A stretch of 11,021 nt of DNA from Acidobacteriaceae bacterium (GCA_027364815.1 DAHXOQ010000072.1:1-11021), one strand, 5' to 3'. Shown: positions 1 through 7,344, counted from the stretch's first letter. Program-made: numbers and translations. Notes: generated from the letters alone by a model not told the origin.

Positions 1-369
1 ATTTCAAATCGCATCTCATTGAAAATAAAGTGAAATGAAATTTGAAGGAACTGAGAAATCGCCTCAAAACAAGCTGTTTTTTGGAATTTGTAGGACATTT
101 TGAGGCCATTTTGACCCGTTTTTCGACTCAAATCAGCCTGTATGAGCCTCTTGCAAACTACTTTGTGAAGGCAATTACTTGGCACCGAAGATGCATTCGA
201 ACCACTTCAGTAAATTTATTTTTCAGGCTTTCAACGAAAGGGCATTTTGCTATCTAATCTCATGCTTGAGATAAATTGCTCAATCGTCGAACTCTCCTCA
301 AAAGCCTTACAATTCTCAAGTGAGTCAATGCAATTATTAGCCACTCCGAACCATTCATGAGGTGTGTAA
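1..369. other. AT-rich leader region without a convincing gene
   Basis: This stretch is visibly richer in A+T than the genes that follow. The only longish open frame (42-257, plus) needs a TTG start, has no ribosome binding site and encodes a 71-residue product I do not recognise, so I do not call it. The region holds a 9-bp inverted repeat (61-69 with 98-106), a short AT-rich hairpin (66-80) and a small hairpin CTTTC-AAC-GAAAG (228-240). The last ~100 bases should contain the promoter of the gene at 370. TACAAT at 308-313 is a possible -10 box, but no good -35 box lies 16-18 bp upstream. It may be decayed or transferred DNA, but that is inference. Confidence 0.5.
61..106. repeat. 9-bp inverted repeat with 28-nt loop
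   Basis: GCCTCAAAA at 61-69 is the exact reverse complement of TTTTGAGGC at 98-106. The left arm overlaps a second short hairpin, AAAACA (66-71) and TGTTTT (75-80), with a 3-nt loop and two further T residues. The two structures are mutually exclusive in part. It could be a weak terminator of a gene lying left of the window, a protein binding site, or chance in AT-rich DNA. Confidence 0.35.
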
Positions 370-1452
370 GTGAGCAAGAAAGTTGTAGTTTTAGGTGCAG
401 GGCGAGTGGGCAAAGTCATCGCTGCAGACTTGTCCAAAGATTTCGATGTAACTTCAGCCGATTTTAACCAGAACGCGCTCGACACTCTCTCCACGCGCTA
501 CCCCGTCAAGACCAGGGTCACTGATCTAACGAGCGCCACGGCTGTAGGCGAAGCCATCCACGACGCCGATCTCGTCATCTGTGCCGTCCCCGGATTCATG
601 GGCTTCAACACTCTCAAAACCATCATTGAAAATGGTAAGGACGTCGTCGACATCTCCTTCTTCGCCGAGGACCCCCTCGAACTTGACGCACTTGCCAGCG
701 AGAAAAATGTCGTCGCCGCCGTTGATTGCGGTCTCGCTCCCGGCAACTCTGACTTTATCGCCGGCTACTACGCTGACAAAATGCAAATTCACGATTTCGA
801 ATTCCTCGTCGGCGGACTTCACTTCAGCCGCACCGGACCAAACGGCTATCTGCCCACCTTCTCGCCGCCCGATGTCTGGGAAGAATATATTCGCCCTGCG
901 CGCTACGTTGTAGCGAACAAACTCGTCACCATGCCTGCTCTTAGTGAGCCTGAACTCGTTGAGTTCAACATCGCCGGCCATCATCTCGTGCTCGAAGCCT
1001 TCAACACCGACGGACTGCGCTCCCTCATCACCACCATGCACAACCGCATCCCCAATATGAAAGAGAAGACACTGCGCTACCCCGGCCATATTGACTATAT
1101 TCGCGAGCTTCGAGAGACCGGTAAACCCTGGACACCCGACACCTGGAAGCCAGGCGACGACGAAGACGAGTACACGCTCTTGCGTATCAATTTGAAAGGC
1201 ATCGAAAACGGCATCGAGAAAAAAATCTCATATACGCTCTTCGCCACCTACGACAAGGAAAACAAGATGAGTTCCATGTCGCGCACTACAGGCCACACTT
1301 GTACCGGCGTCGCCCGCTGCGTCCTCAATGGCAGCTACACGCGCAAAGGAATTTCACCGCCCTCGTACATCGGTGAAGCGCCCGGTTGCCTCGACAGCAT
1401 TTTCACTCACCTCAAGGCACGCAACATCATCTTTGAAAAAGATGATGTATAA
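370..1452 (+). CDS. saccharopine dehydrogenase-family oxidoreductase
   Basis: The product is 360 aa and belongs to the saccharopine dehydrogenase / carboxynorspermidine synthase-like family, NAD(P)-dependent enzymes acting on secondary amines joining amino acids. The N-terminal Rossmann fold shows LGAGRVG at residues 8-14 and an acidic D31 at the end of the second strand, which favours NAD over NADP. CGLAPGNSD (120-128) and the RYPGH motif (236-240) are family hallmarks of the substrate domain. No signal peptide or membrane segment is present, so it is cytoplasmic. The GTG start at 370 is preceded by GAGGTG at 359-364 (5-nt spacing) and places the Rossmann strand right at the N-terminus, as usual. 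A MarC-like gene follows after 35 bp on the same strand. No lysine-pathway partner is visible, so the real substrate is unknown; lysine degradation or synthesis is only a family-based guess. Confidence 0.85.
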   Translation: MSKKVVVLGAGRVGKVIAADLSKDFDVTSADFNQNALDTLSTRYPVKTRVTDLTSATAVGEAIHDADLVICAVPGFMGFNTLKTIIENGKDVVDISFFAEDPLELDALASEKNVVAAVDCGLAPGNSDFIAGYYADKMQIHDFEFLVGGLHFSRTGPNGYLPTFSPPDVWEEYIRPARYVVANKLVTMPALSEPELVEFNIAGHHLVLEAFNTDGLRSLITTMHNRIPNMKEKTLRYPGHIDYIRELRETGKPWTPDTWKPGDDEDEYTLLRINLKGIENGIEKKISYTLFATYDKENKMSSMSRTTGHTCTGVARCVLNGSYTRKGISPPSYIGEAPGCLDSIFTHLKARNIIFEKDDV

Positions 1453-1487
1453 ATCCACACTGATTTTTTAGCAGGGAGTGAATACTG

Positions 1488-2165
1488 ATGATGATCTGGA
1501 ACTCATTACTGATAGCTTTCAGCGTTCTCTTGCCGCTGATTAATCCGCTCGGATCGGCATTGGTCTTTGTCGGTCTTGTCGGCGAAGCGCCATCTTCCGT
1601 CTATCACTCCCTCGCGCGCAAAATCGCAATCAACAACGTCATCTTCCTGGTCACCTTCGAATTGCTCGGCGCAACCATCCTCCGCTTCTTCGGCATTTCG
1701 CTCCCCATCGTACAGCTCTCTGGCGGAATCGTAATCGCCGCTATGGGCTGGTCAGTCTTGAATGAACGCGACGCACGCGCAAACTCCCGGAACAAACAGG
1801 AAGAAACTGAAATCCACGAAGAAGATCTCAAAGAGCATCTGAATCAAAAAGCATTTTACCCCTTCACTTTCCCCGTCACTTCGGGCCCCGGCACACTCGT
1901 CGCCTTACTCACTGTTACTGCGCGCAGTTCCAATCGCGATCTCTCAAAAGATGTTCTCGCCCACATCGGAATCTTTCTGGCGATTATCGTTCTGAGCCTA
2001 TTGGTCTATATTGCATACGCCTATGCCCCAAAATTAACCAAAGTCATTGCTCCATCCACGGCTCACGGCATACTGCGCGTCATGGCTTTTATTCTGCTTT
2101 GCATCGGCGTTCAGATTGCATGGAACGGACTCTCCGTCCTGCTTACCCAGATCATCAAACCTTGA
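1488..2165 (+). CDS. MarC family integral membrane protein
   Basis: This 225-aa protein matches the MarC (UPF0056) family of inner-membrane proteins. The family has about six membrane helices and an unsettled transport role; the early link to multiple antibiotic resistance was not upheld. Family signatures are LINPLGSA near residues 17-24 in the first helix and FPVTSGPGT (128-136) at the matching point of the second half, which reflects internal duplication. Between them lies a charged loop (residues 92-120, rich in E, K and R) that is probably cytoplasmic. The ATG at 1488 follows AGGGAG at 1473-1478 (9-nt spacing). It lies 35 bp after the saccharopine-dehydrogenase-like gene and is probably co-transcribed. 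It ends 11 bp from the stop of the convergent minus-strand operon, with no obvious bidirectional terminator. Confidence 0.88.
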   Translation: MMIWNSLLIAFSVLLPLINPLGSALVFVGLVGEAPSSVYHSLARKIAINNVIFLVTFELLGATILRFFGISLPIVQLSGGIVIAAMGWSVLNERDARANSRNKQEETEIHEEDLKEHLNQKAFYPFTFPVTSGPGTLVALLTVTARSSNRDLSKDVLAHIGIFLAIIVLSLLVYIAYAYAPKLTKVIAPSTAHGILRVMAFILLCIGVQIAWNGLSVLLTQIIKP

Positions 2166-2176
2166 TCTTCAATGAA

Positions 2177-3031
2177 TTATGGCTTCACAGCTTTGCCTGC
2201 TGATCGCAGTGTAAACTCCATCGACTCCCTCGGCACGCTCTCAACAAATGGCTTGACCGCCCATCCCAAACCCGTCGGTATCGCGCGGCTCAACGAGACC
2301 GACTCAATCTGCATGTAAAGACCGCCATCCCCTTCCGCATAACTCCAGTAAGTATTCTGCCGCCACAAAAAACCATGCTCCTCATTGTCGTTCAAGGCGT
2401 GCTCATGGCGTGTACCCGGCTCGTCTATCTCTGAAATCTTCGTGCTCACAGACGAGCTGTATCCATGCTGCGCGTCGAGTCGTCCAAAATTGATTTCATA
2501 TGTACTATCAAGCACCACTGTGATGACGTGCTTCTGACGCACCCGCATCATTGCCAGTAGATGATCACCGTGTTGCAAAAGAATTTTCGTCTGTAGCACC
2601 TGTGGCGAAAAATACTGCGGATATGCGTTGAAATTTTTAAGGATTCCTTCCAGGTCTGCTACCTTGGCACCGGGTACAAACGCGGTACCACGCCAATGAT
2701 GCAGCATTGAACCGTCAAAATCATCATTCGTCGTCGGTGTAACTTCCTCAACTATCAGCTCTCCATTGCGCAAGCGCTGCTGATTTTGTGTACTCGCATT
2801 CACGGCCACAAGAAAACTTCCACGATTGCTGTGCTGCTGTGTAAGTCGTGACTCAACGTGGCTGACATAAGCGCTATACGCCTTGGCCGCTTTGGCTGGT
2901 AATTGTGCAACGGAATATCCAGGGATCATCACGCATAGCAATAAAGTCGGCAACCAATACAATGTAAAAGTTCTAACGAAATTTATTGAATTGGATGATT
3001 TACTTTGCTGCATTCGTGCAATCTCGCCCAT
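2177..3031 (-). CDS. exported START/SRPBCC-like protein of unknown function
   Basis: This is a 284-aa protein with an N-terminal signal peptide: a polar/basic start, a hydrophobic core around residues 23-38, and a likely cut after SVA (40-42). The mature part from about residue 110 (WRGTAFVPGA...) to 275 has the alternating aromatic/polar pattern of START-like (SRPBCC, polyketide-cyclase-type) hydrophobic-ligand domains, ending in a conserved-looking AVKPFVESVPRESMEF segment before the C-terminal helix. This is fold recognition by eye and not a firm family match. It is the last gene of the minus-strand operon, starting 5 bp after the stop of the nucleotidyltransferase gene, so translational coupling is likely. 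The first ATG (3031) has only a weak AAAGAA upstream. Met7 (ATG ending at 3013) has GGGCGAG at a fair distance and is an alternative start. Its link to sugar metabolism is unclear; a periplasmic or envelope role is likely. Confidence 0.75.
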   Translation of the reverse strand: MGEIARMQQSKSSNSINFVRTFTLYWLPTLLLCVMIPGYSVAQLPAKAAKAYSAYVSHVESRLTQQHSNRGSFLVAVNASTQNQQRLRNGELIVEEVTPTTNDDFDGSMLHHWRGTAFVPGAKVADLEGILKNFNAYPQYFSPQVLQTKILLQHGDHLLAMMRVRQKHVITVVLDSTYEINFGRLDAQHGYSSSVSTKISEIDEPGTRHEHALNDNEEHGFLWRQNTYWSYAEGDGGLYMQIESVSLSRAIPTGLGWAVKPFVESVPRESMEFTLRSAGKAVKP

Positions 3032-3036
3032 ATTCT

Positions 3037-3789
3037 TTAAACACCTGGATATTTCCCTTCGTTAATTTCTTGAGTGGCCATTTCAATGCTCTCCGGCCTT
3101 CCAAGATCACGCCAGTAACAATTGTCCGCATTGAATGCTGCAACCTTTTCTCCTTGAGCTATCAACCTCATATAGCTACTGATAATGGAAAACGAACCCT
3201 CTTCACTCATCTTTGCAAAAATCTGAGGCGAAATAATATGTATCCCGCAAAAAGCTAATGGATACAACTTCGTTGCAGGTCGCAGAATTTCTTCCTTAGT
3301 CGTACCTCCAGTGCGTCGGCCGCAGAGTTCACCGTCCTTATCGAACAGCAGGTAGCGCGATGTCTCTCTGTGCTGCACTGCGAGCGTCGCAAGTGCAGAT
3401 TTCTCCATGTGTGCGCTTACCATTCTTCCCAGATCGATTGCGCTGATCACATCCACATTATGCAGAATGAAAGGCTTTTCGTTGCTCCCACTCGACTCAA
3501 GAAAAAAATGCGCTGCCTGCTTCAATCCTCCGCCGGTATCCAGCAGAATCTCCTCGCGTGAGATTTCAATGCGCATTCCGAAGTTGTCGTTGGCCTTCAA
3601 ATACTCAATCATTGTCTCCGCATAATGGTGCACGTTCACGATCGCATCGTGCACACCAAAACTCTTGAGACGCGTGAGCGTAATTTCCAGCAGCGTTCTA
3701 CCGGCAATGGTGACCAGCGCCTTGGGACGGTCATCGGTGAGCGGCCGCAACCGTGTTCCCAGTCCCGCTGCCAGAACCATCGCCCTCAT
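3037..3789 (-). CDS. MurU-like sugar-1-phosphate nucleotidyltransferase
   Basis: The product is a 250-aa NTP_transferase-family enzyme that would join a sugar-1-phosphate to a nucleotide, releasing pyrophosphate. The N-terminal signature loop LAAGLGTRLRPLT (6-18) with P22-K23 binds the nucleotide. LDTGGGLK (83-90) contacts base and sugar. NVDV (111-114) supplies the metal-binding aspartate, and WRDLGRP (226-232) closes the sugar pocket. The lack of a long C-terminal beta-helix and the length fit MurU (MurNAc-1-P uridylyltransferase) and related short enzymes better than GlmU. The upstream gene is an AmgK-like anomeric sugar kinase, and the two overlap by ATGA (3786-3789), so translation is coupled. 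In Pseudomonas the AmgK-MurU pair recycles MurNAc to UDP-MurNAc and bypasses MurA. The same activity is a good inference here, but GlcNAc, heptose or mannose 1-phosphates cannot be excluded from sequence alone. Confidence 0.82.
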   Translation of the reverse strand: MRAMVLAAGLGTRLRPLTDDRPKALVTIAGRTLLEITLTRLKSFGVHDAIVNVHHYAETMIEYLKANDNFGMRIEISREEILLDTGGGLKQAAHFFLESSGSNEKPFILHNVDVISAIDLGRMVSAHMEKSALATLAVQHRETSRYLLFDKDGELCGRRTGGTTKEEILRPATKLYPLAFCGIHIISPQIFAKMSEEGSFSIISSYMRLIAQGEKVAAFNADNCYWRDLGRPESIEMATQEINEGKYPGV

Positions 3790-5213
3790 CTGCCCATCTT
3801 CTCCTGCTCAATATGCCGAACCACAACATCAACTCCTTTGATCTCGCGCAAATGTTTTGCCATTTGCTCCGCAAGAAATACTGACCGGTGCTGCCCACCC
3901 GTGCAACCAAATGAAACCATCAGATTCCTGAAACCGCGCTGTTGGTAGCTGGCCACGCTTGAATCTACCAGCGATTGTGCATTTGCCAAATACCGGCGCA
4001 CGCTCTCCTGCTGATTTAAATAATCAATGACCTCATTATCCTTGCCCGTCAGTTGCCGAAAGCGCTCTTCGCGTCCGGGATTCGGCAGACTGCGCGCATC
4101 AAAAACAAACCCTCCGCCATTACCAGATTCATCCGCAGGCATTTGGCGATGAAACGAAAAACTGAAAACACGCACCGTCAACCCCGCGGCACGCGATGAC
4201 AGACTCATCAGCTTCTCTGAACCCAACATTCCATTGATGGCCTCCATCAGCGCAGGCAACGCGACAGGCAACTTCACATTGTGAGCCAGCCAACGTAGAT
4301 TCTTCAACGCATAGGGTACACTCTGCAGAAAATGCGGCTTACGTTCATAGAAGCCGCGGAATCCATACGCACCCAGCGCCTGTAAAATGCGCACGTACAC
4401 ATACGCGTAGTAATGCTCCATGAACGCATTCCGATCAACATCGATGTAACCTCTCAGGCATTCAAGATAGTAGTCCAGCAATTCCTGGCGCATCTCCGGC
4501 GGCAAATCAGCTTTGCCATCGTAAAGCAGAGACGCAATGTCGTACTGCAGCGCGCCTTTGCGACCACCCTGGTAATCAAGAAAATATGGCTGACCATCAC
4601 GCAGCATTACATTGCGCGACTGAAAATCCCGATAAAGAAAATAATCATGATCAGCACTCAACAGGAACTTTGACAGTCTGCCGAAATCCACCTCCATAGC
4701 CTGTTCGTTAAACGGAATCCCTGCAAGCCGTAAAAAATAATACTTGAAATAATTCAGATCCCCCGCAATCGACTGGCGGTCAAAGCTCGCGCGCGGGTAG
4801 CAAACTTTGTAATTCAAATCACGGCCAGCTTCAATCTGAAAACGCGGCAACGCCGCAACCCCCTTGCGATCCGCATCCATGGCCGGTGCAGCAATAACAT
4901 CGTTGTTGCGATTCTTCCCGAGAAATTCAAAGAGCGTCGTATCGCCAAGATATTCTTCCAGATACGCACCTCGGCTCAAATCCTCAGCGTAAATCTCAGC
5001 AACCGGCAATCCATATTTGCGGAAATGCCTGGAGAACTCCAGGAAAGCAACGTTCTCCTCGCGCACCGAATACAAAATGCCGATAGCGCTGAACTTTCCA
5101 CCAGTTAGCCTGACAATCGCGCGCCCTGAGCCGCCAAGCTCGCCTTGAAGCGGCTTTATAACTTCGGCCGGCACATGAAAATGCTCTTCGAAAAGTCGTT
5201 TTAAAACATCCAT
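3786..5213 (-). CDS. AmgK-like sugar kinase fused to a RapZ C-terminal domain
   Basis: This 475-aa protein has two domains. Residues ~15-335 form an APH-type (aminoglycoside phosphotransferase) kinase: catalytic loop YRDFQSRN (194-201, base D196, N201), metal loop FLDYQGG (211-217, D213), and the following ALQYDIASLL typical of AmgK-type anomeric kinases. Tyrosine stands where the Brenner motif normally has His (HxD becomes YRD). Residues ~345-472 match the C-terminal half of RapZ/YvcJ: FDARSLPNPG (371-380), LTGKD (388-392) and GCTGGQHRS (436-444). The RapZ P-loop kinase half is absent. In E. coli the RapZ C-terminal domain binds glucosamine-6-phosphate and small RNAs. The simplest reading is a MurNAc/GlcNAc-type 1-kinase whose activity responds to an amino-sugar phosphate. 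It overlaps the MurU-like gene by 4 bp. The start at 5213 has AGAGAAGAG upstream. From memory, similar fusions occur in Bacteroidota, usually annotated only as phosphotransferases. Confidence 0.85.
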   Translation of the reverse strand: MDVLKRLFEEHFHVPAEVIKPLQGELGGSGRAIVRLTGGKFSAIGILYSVREENVAFLEFSRHFRKYGLPVAEIYAEDLSRGAYLEEYLGDTTLFEFLGKNRNNDVIAAPAMDADRKGVAALPRFQIEAGRDLNYKVCYPRASFDRQSIAGDLNYFKYYFLRLAGIPFNEQAMEVDFGRLSKFLLSADHDYFLYRDFQSRNVMLRDGQPYFLDYQGGRKGALQYDIASLLYDGKADLPPEMRQELLDYYLECLRGYIDVDRNAFMEHYYAYVYVRILQALGAYGFRGFYERKPHFLQSVPYALKNLRWLAHNVKLPVALPALMEAINGMLGSEKLMSLSSRAAGLTVRVFSFSFHRQMPADESGNGGGFVFDARSLPNPGREERFRQLTGKDNEVIDYLNQQESVRRYLANAQSLVDSSVASYQQRGFRNLMVSFGCTGGQHRSVFLAEQMAKHLREIKGVDVVVRHIEQEKMGR

Positions 5214-5244
5214 GATGCTCTTCTCTGTGAATCACTCAATGCGT

Positions 5245-6165
5245 TTAGTGTAAAGCTGCTGACGGCTCTGTTGATACTTCCGGGCCGTGTCTCACCTCGT
5301 CAAACGCCATCAAGAGCACCGCAACCAACGCCAACACCATCCCTGCAAGGTTGAATTTGCTTGGAAGTTCGCGGTACAGTAACAATGAAACGATAATGGT
5401 GACCAGGGGAAACATCCCGTTGATCATCGGCACAACGACAATCGCCTTTCCATAACGAACTGCATAAACAAAGAGCAAACATCCAACCGCATTAAGTGAC
5501 TGAATAACAAACGTAAGTCCGAAACCTGTTCCCATGTTGGCCTGAAATCCGGGGCCCATCAAGAGAGCGATAGGGCTCAAAGCTAATCCTGTTCCAGTCA
5601 TGTAAACAAAAAGTTCCTCTGCGCCGAGAGCATTGGCTGAGGACTTCATGTAATACGCTTGCAATCCCCACATGAAAAAAATGGCGATCGTACCCACCAG
5701 CCAAAAGCTTCCATGAACCGGGCTCGTCGACGGTTCTTGCAGAGAAACAAGAAAAATTGCCGGCAACGAGAGCAGGATACCGGTCAGTGCAAGCGGGTAA
5801 GTACGTTCTTTGAGTAGCGTCCACGAGAGCACGATCGTCACCGCTGGCGAAAGACATACAATCGGAAAGATCAAATAAGCCGGCCCTTGTTGAAGCACCC
5901 TGAACAGCAGTAACTGGCCCGCCGCACCAGAAAATCCAACCGCGCATCCATACAAAAACGCACGTCGTGAATGCGTGAACTTCCAGTTGATCTTGCGCAA
6001 AGCAATCACGGAAACTGGCAGCATGGTCAGCGACCAAACCACATAGCCGAGCGTCGGCGGGAAAGCCGGGTGCAGCCACTTCTCAGGAATCTCCGTCAGC
6101 GCTCCCCAAAGTCCCCAGAGAATTGGCACTGCCATCGAAAGCAACAACCATTTTGGCAATCTCAT
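5245..6165 (-). CDS. EamA/DMT-family transporter
   Basis: This is a 306-aa protein of about ten hydrophobic segments arranged as two five-helix repeats, the EamA (drug/metabolite transporter) architecture. The first helix reads WLLLSMAVPILWGLWGA with the usual small-residue/Trp pattern, and the second repeat begins near FWLVGTIAIFFMWGLQAYY. The LSPAVTIVLSWTLLKER segment (about 104-120) and the later MINGMFPLVTIIVSLLLYRE are the paired fourth-helix motifs with an acidic/basic end found in this family. It sits in the inner membrane. The ATG at 6165 is preceded by GAGGGGAAG, a very strong ribosome site. Gaps are 24 bp to the SIS gene upstream and 31 bp to the kinase downstream. Context suggests that it moves an amino sugar or a related cell-wall fragment. 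The family also carries amino acids, nucleosides and drugs, so the substrate is not determined. Confidence 0.85.
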   Translation of the reverse strand: MRLPKWLLLSMAVPILWGLWGALTEIPEKWLHPAFPPTLGYVVWSLTMLPVSVIALRKINWKFTHSRRAFLYGCAVGFSGAAGQLLLFRVLQQGPAYLIFPIVCLSPAVTIVLSWTLLKERTYPLALTGILLSLPAIFLVSLQEPSTSPVHGSFWLVGTIAIFFMWGLQAYYMKSSANALGAEELFVYMTGTGLALSPIALLMGPGFQANMGTGFGLTFVIQSLNAVGCLLFVYAVRYGKAIVVVPMINGMFPLVTIIVSLLLYRELPSKFNLAGMVLALVAVLLMAFDEVRHGPEVSTEPSAALH

Positions 6166-6189
6166 CAGTCTTCCCCTCGCTAAGCTTCA

Positions 6190-7275
6190 CTACTTTGCGT
6201 TACGGCGCAACCCACCCTCATCCTCAACAATATATGAGCAAAGCCTGAAACTGTCAGGGTCTTCGCCTCTAAGCGCAGCCAATCTTTCTGCCGCTAATTG
6301 AATAGGAATAATCTCAATCAGAAATTGCCAAAGTGCCGGAATCGCAGGCAAATTTAGAACGCAATCTCCCGCGCTCTCCTCAATCCCTTGCCCAATCAGC
6401 AACACGCATGCGCCAAGTTTGCGCAGATCGCCAACCAGGGCCAGGTCCTCACTGCGCATGTGCTCCGCATCTATCCACATGCCAATACGAATTCCCTTGC
6501 GCACAATCTCCTGCGGCCCGTGACGAAAGCCGCTTGAAGTCAGCGCTGTCGCTTCTCTCTTCGCCGCTTCTTCCCAAAGCAACCGTGCCTCATGACAACT
6601 CGCAAGGCCTGCACCTCGCGACAGAAAATATGTGGCTTCGTTTCCTTCGCCCAGCCAGCCTGATTGCTCAATCATCCTGCGCCACTCTGGAATGGCTCCC
6701 TCAGAAGCCATCAGTGATTGCACCAATTGTGCTTGTATAGGCTGCGCTGACTTTCCCGTTGCCTCCGCAGCCAACAGCACTCCGGCCAATGCAATCGCGC
6801 TGTACGTGGTCACAGAAACGGCATGATCAAATTCCGTATTTGTATTGAGAACAACATCTGAACCCTTTGCCAATGGGCTATCACTTGTATTCGTAATCGC
6901 AAGTATCGTAGCTAAAGATGCGCGGGATTTTTCTACCAGTTGTACAATCTCTGTACTTTTGCCGCTACGTGAAAGCATCACTACCGTCGCACCCTGCGGC
7001 ACCGCAGCAGCATGTAGCAGTTCTGATGCATCAATTAAAACAGCAGGCCAACCGCAGGCCATCAACTCAGCCTGCATCGCCATTCCCGCATGCCAGCTTG
7101 CTCCAATACCAGTAATGATGATGGGCTGTTGTCTGCGCAGAATCCCCACAGCCGCATCCAGAGCGGGCTTCCCAGCTCCCATCATATGTGTCAATGAATT
7201 TCGTAGCTGCGCAGGCTGCTTGAGAATGTCCTGAAACAGTTTTGTTTCTAAAGGCGAGTTAGCCTGATTTTCCAT
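6190..7275 (-). CDS. double-SIS sugar-phosphate isomerase/deaminase (GlmS isomerase-like)
   Basis: This 361-aa protein consists of two SIS domains like the isomerase half of GlmS, without the N-terminal glutaminase domain. Domain 1 shows ITGIGASWHAGM (54-65) and the phosphate loop SRSGKSTEIV (102-111). Domain 2 shows FLSRGAGLASCHEA (217-230) and FRHGPQEIV (250-258). E236 and H252 keep the 16-residue spacing of the GlmS enolisation Glu and ring-opening His. The GlmS C-terminal LAKSVTVE tail, whose lysine forms the imine with fructose-6-phosphate, is replaced by RLCSYIVED, with no lysine there. That argues for a deaminase/isomerase of the NagB-II, AgaS or FrlB kind and not amino-sugar synthesis. 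MurQ etherase is unlikely, since it has a different motif set. It is the first gene of the operon. The start at 7275 is supported by AGGAGAG at 7279-7285. Exact substrate unknown; an amino-sugar 6-phosphate is the best guess. Confidence 0.83.
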   Translation of the reverse strand: MENQANSPLETKLFQDILKQPAQLRNSLTHMMGAGKPALDAAVGILRRQQPIIITGIGASWHAGMAMQAELMACGWPAVLIDASELLHAAAVPQGATVVMLSRSGKSTEIVQLVEKSRASLATILAITNTSDSPLAKGSDVVLNTNTEFDHAVSVTTYSAIALAGVLLAAEATGKSAQPIQAQLVQSLMASEGAIPEWRRMIEQSGWLGEGNEATYFLSRGAGLASCHEARLLWEEAAKREATALTSSGFRHGPQEIVRKGIRIGMWIDAEHMRSEDLALVGDLRKLGACVLLIGQGIEESAGDCVLNLPAIPALWQFLIEIIPIQLAAERLAALRGEDPDSFRLCSYIVEDEGGLRRNAK

Positions 7276-7344
7276 TCTCTCTCCTATCTTTTTGCATTAC
7301 TGGCGTACATAAAGAATACTCTGCATCGGTTGTCCACCCGCACC

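Noticed and set aside
42..257. 71-codon frame in the left AT-rich region
   Set aside because: It uses a TTG start with no ribosome site and no recognisable motif. AT-rich codons do not resemble those of the neighbouring genes.
526..1089. 187-codon antisense frame in the saccharopine-dehydrogenase-like gene
   Set aside because: It overlaps conserved motifs on the plus strand and shows no recognisable domain or ribosome site.
3786..5213. Reading the fusion gene as an ordinary rapZ or as an antibiotic-resistance aminoglycoside kinase
   Set aside because: The RapZ Walker A half is missing. The kinase half has the FLDYQ/ALQYD pattern of AmgK-type sugar kinases, next to a MurU-like partner, which does not suit aminoglycoside resistance.
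6190..7275. Reading the SIS protein as MurQ (MurNAc-6-phosphate etherase) or complete GlmS
   Set aside because: Two SIS domains with GlmS-type SRSGKSTEIV and FRHGPQEIV motifs do not fit MurQ, and the glutaminase domain with its N-terminal Cys is absent, so it is not GlmS.
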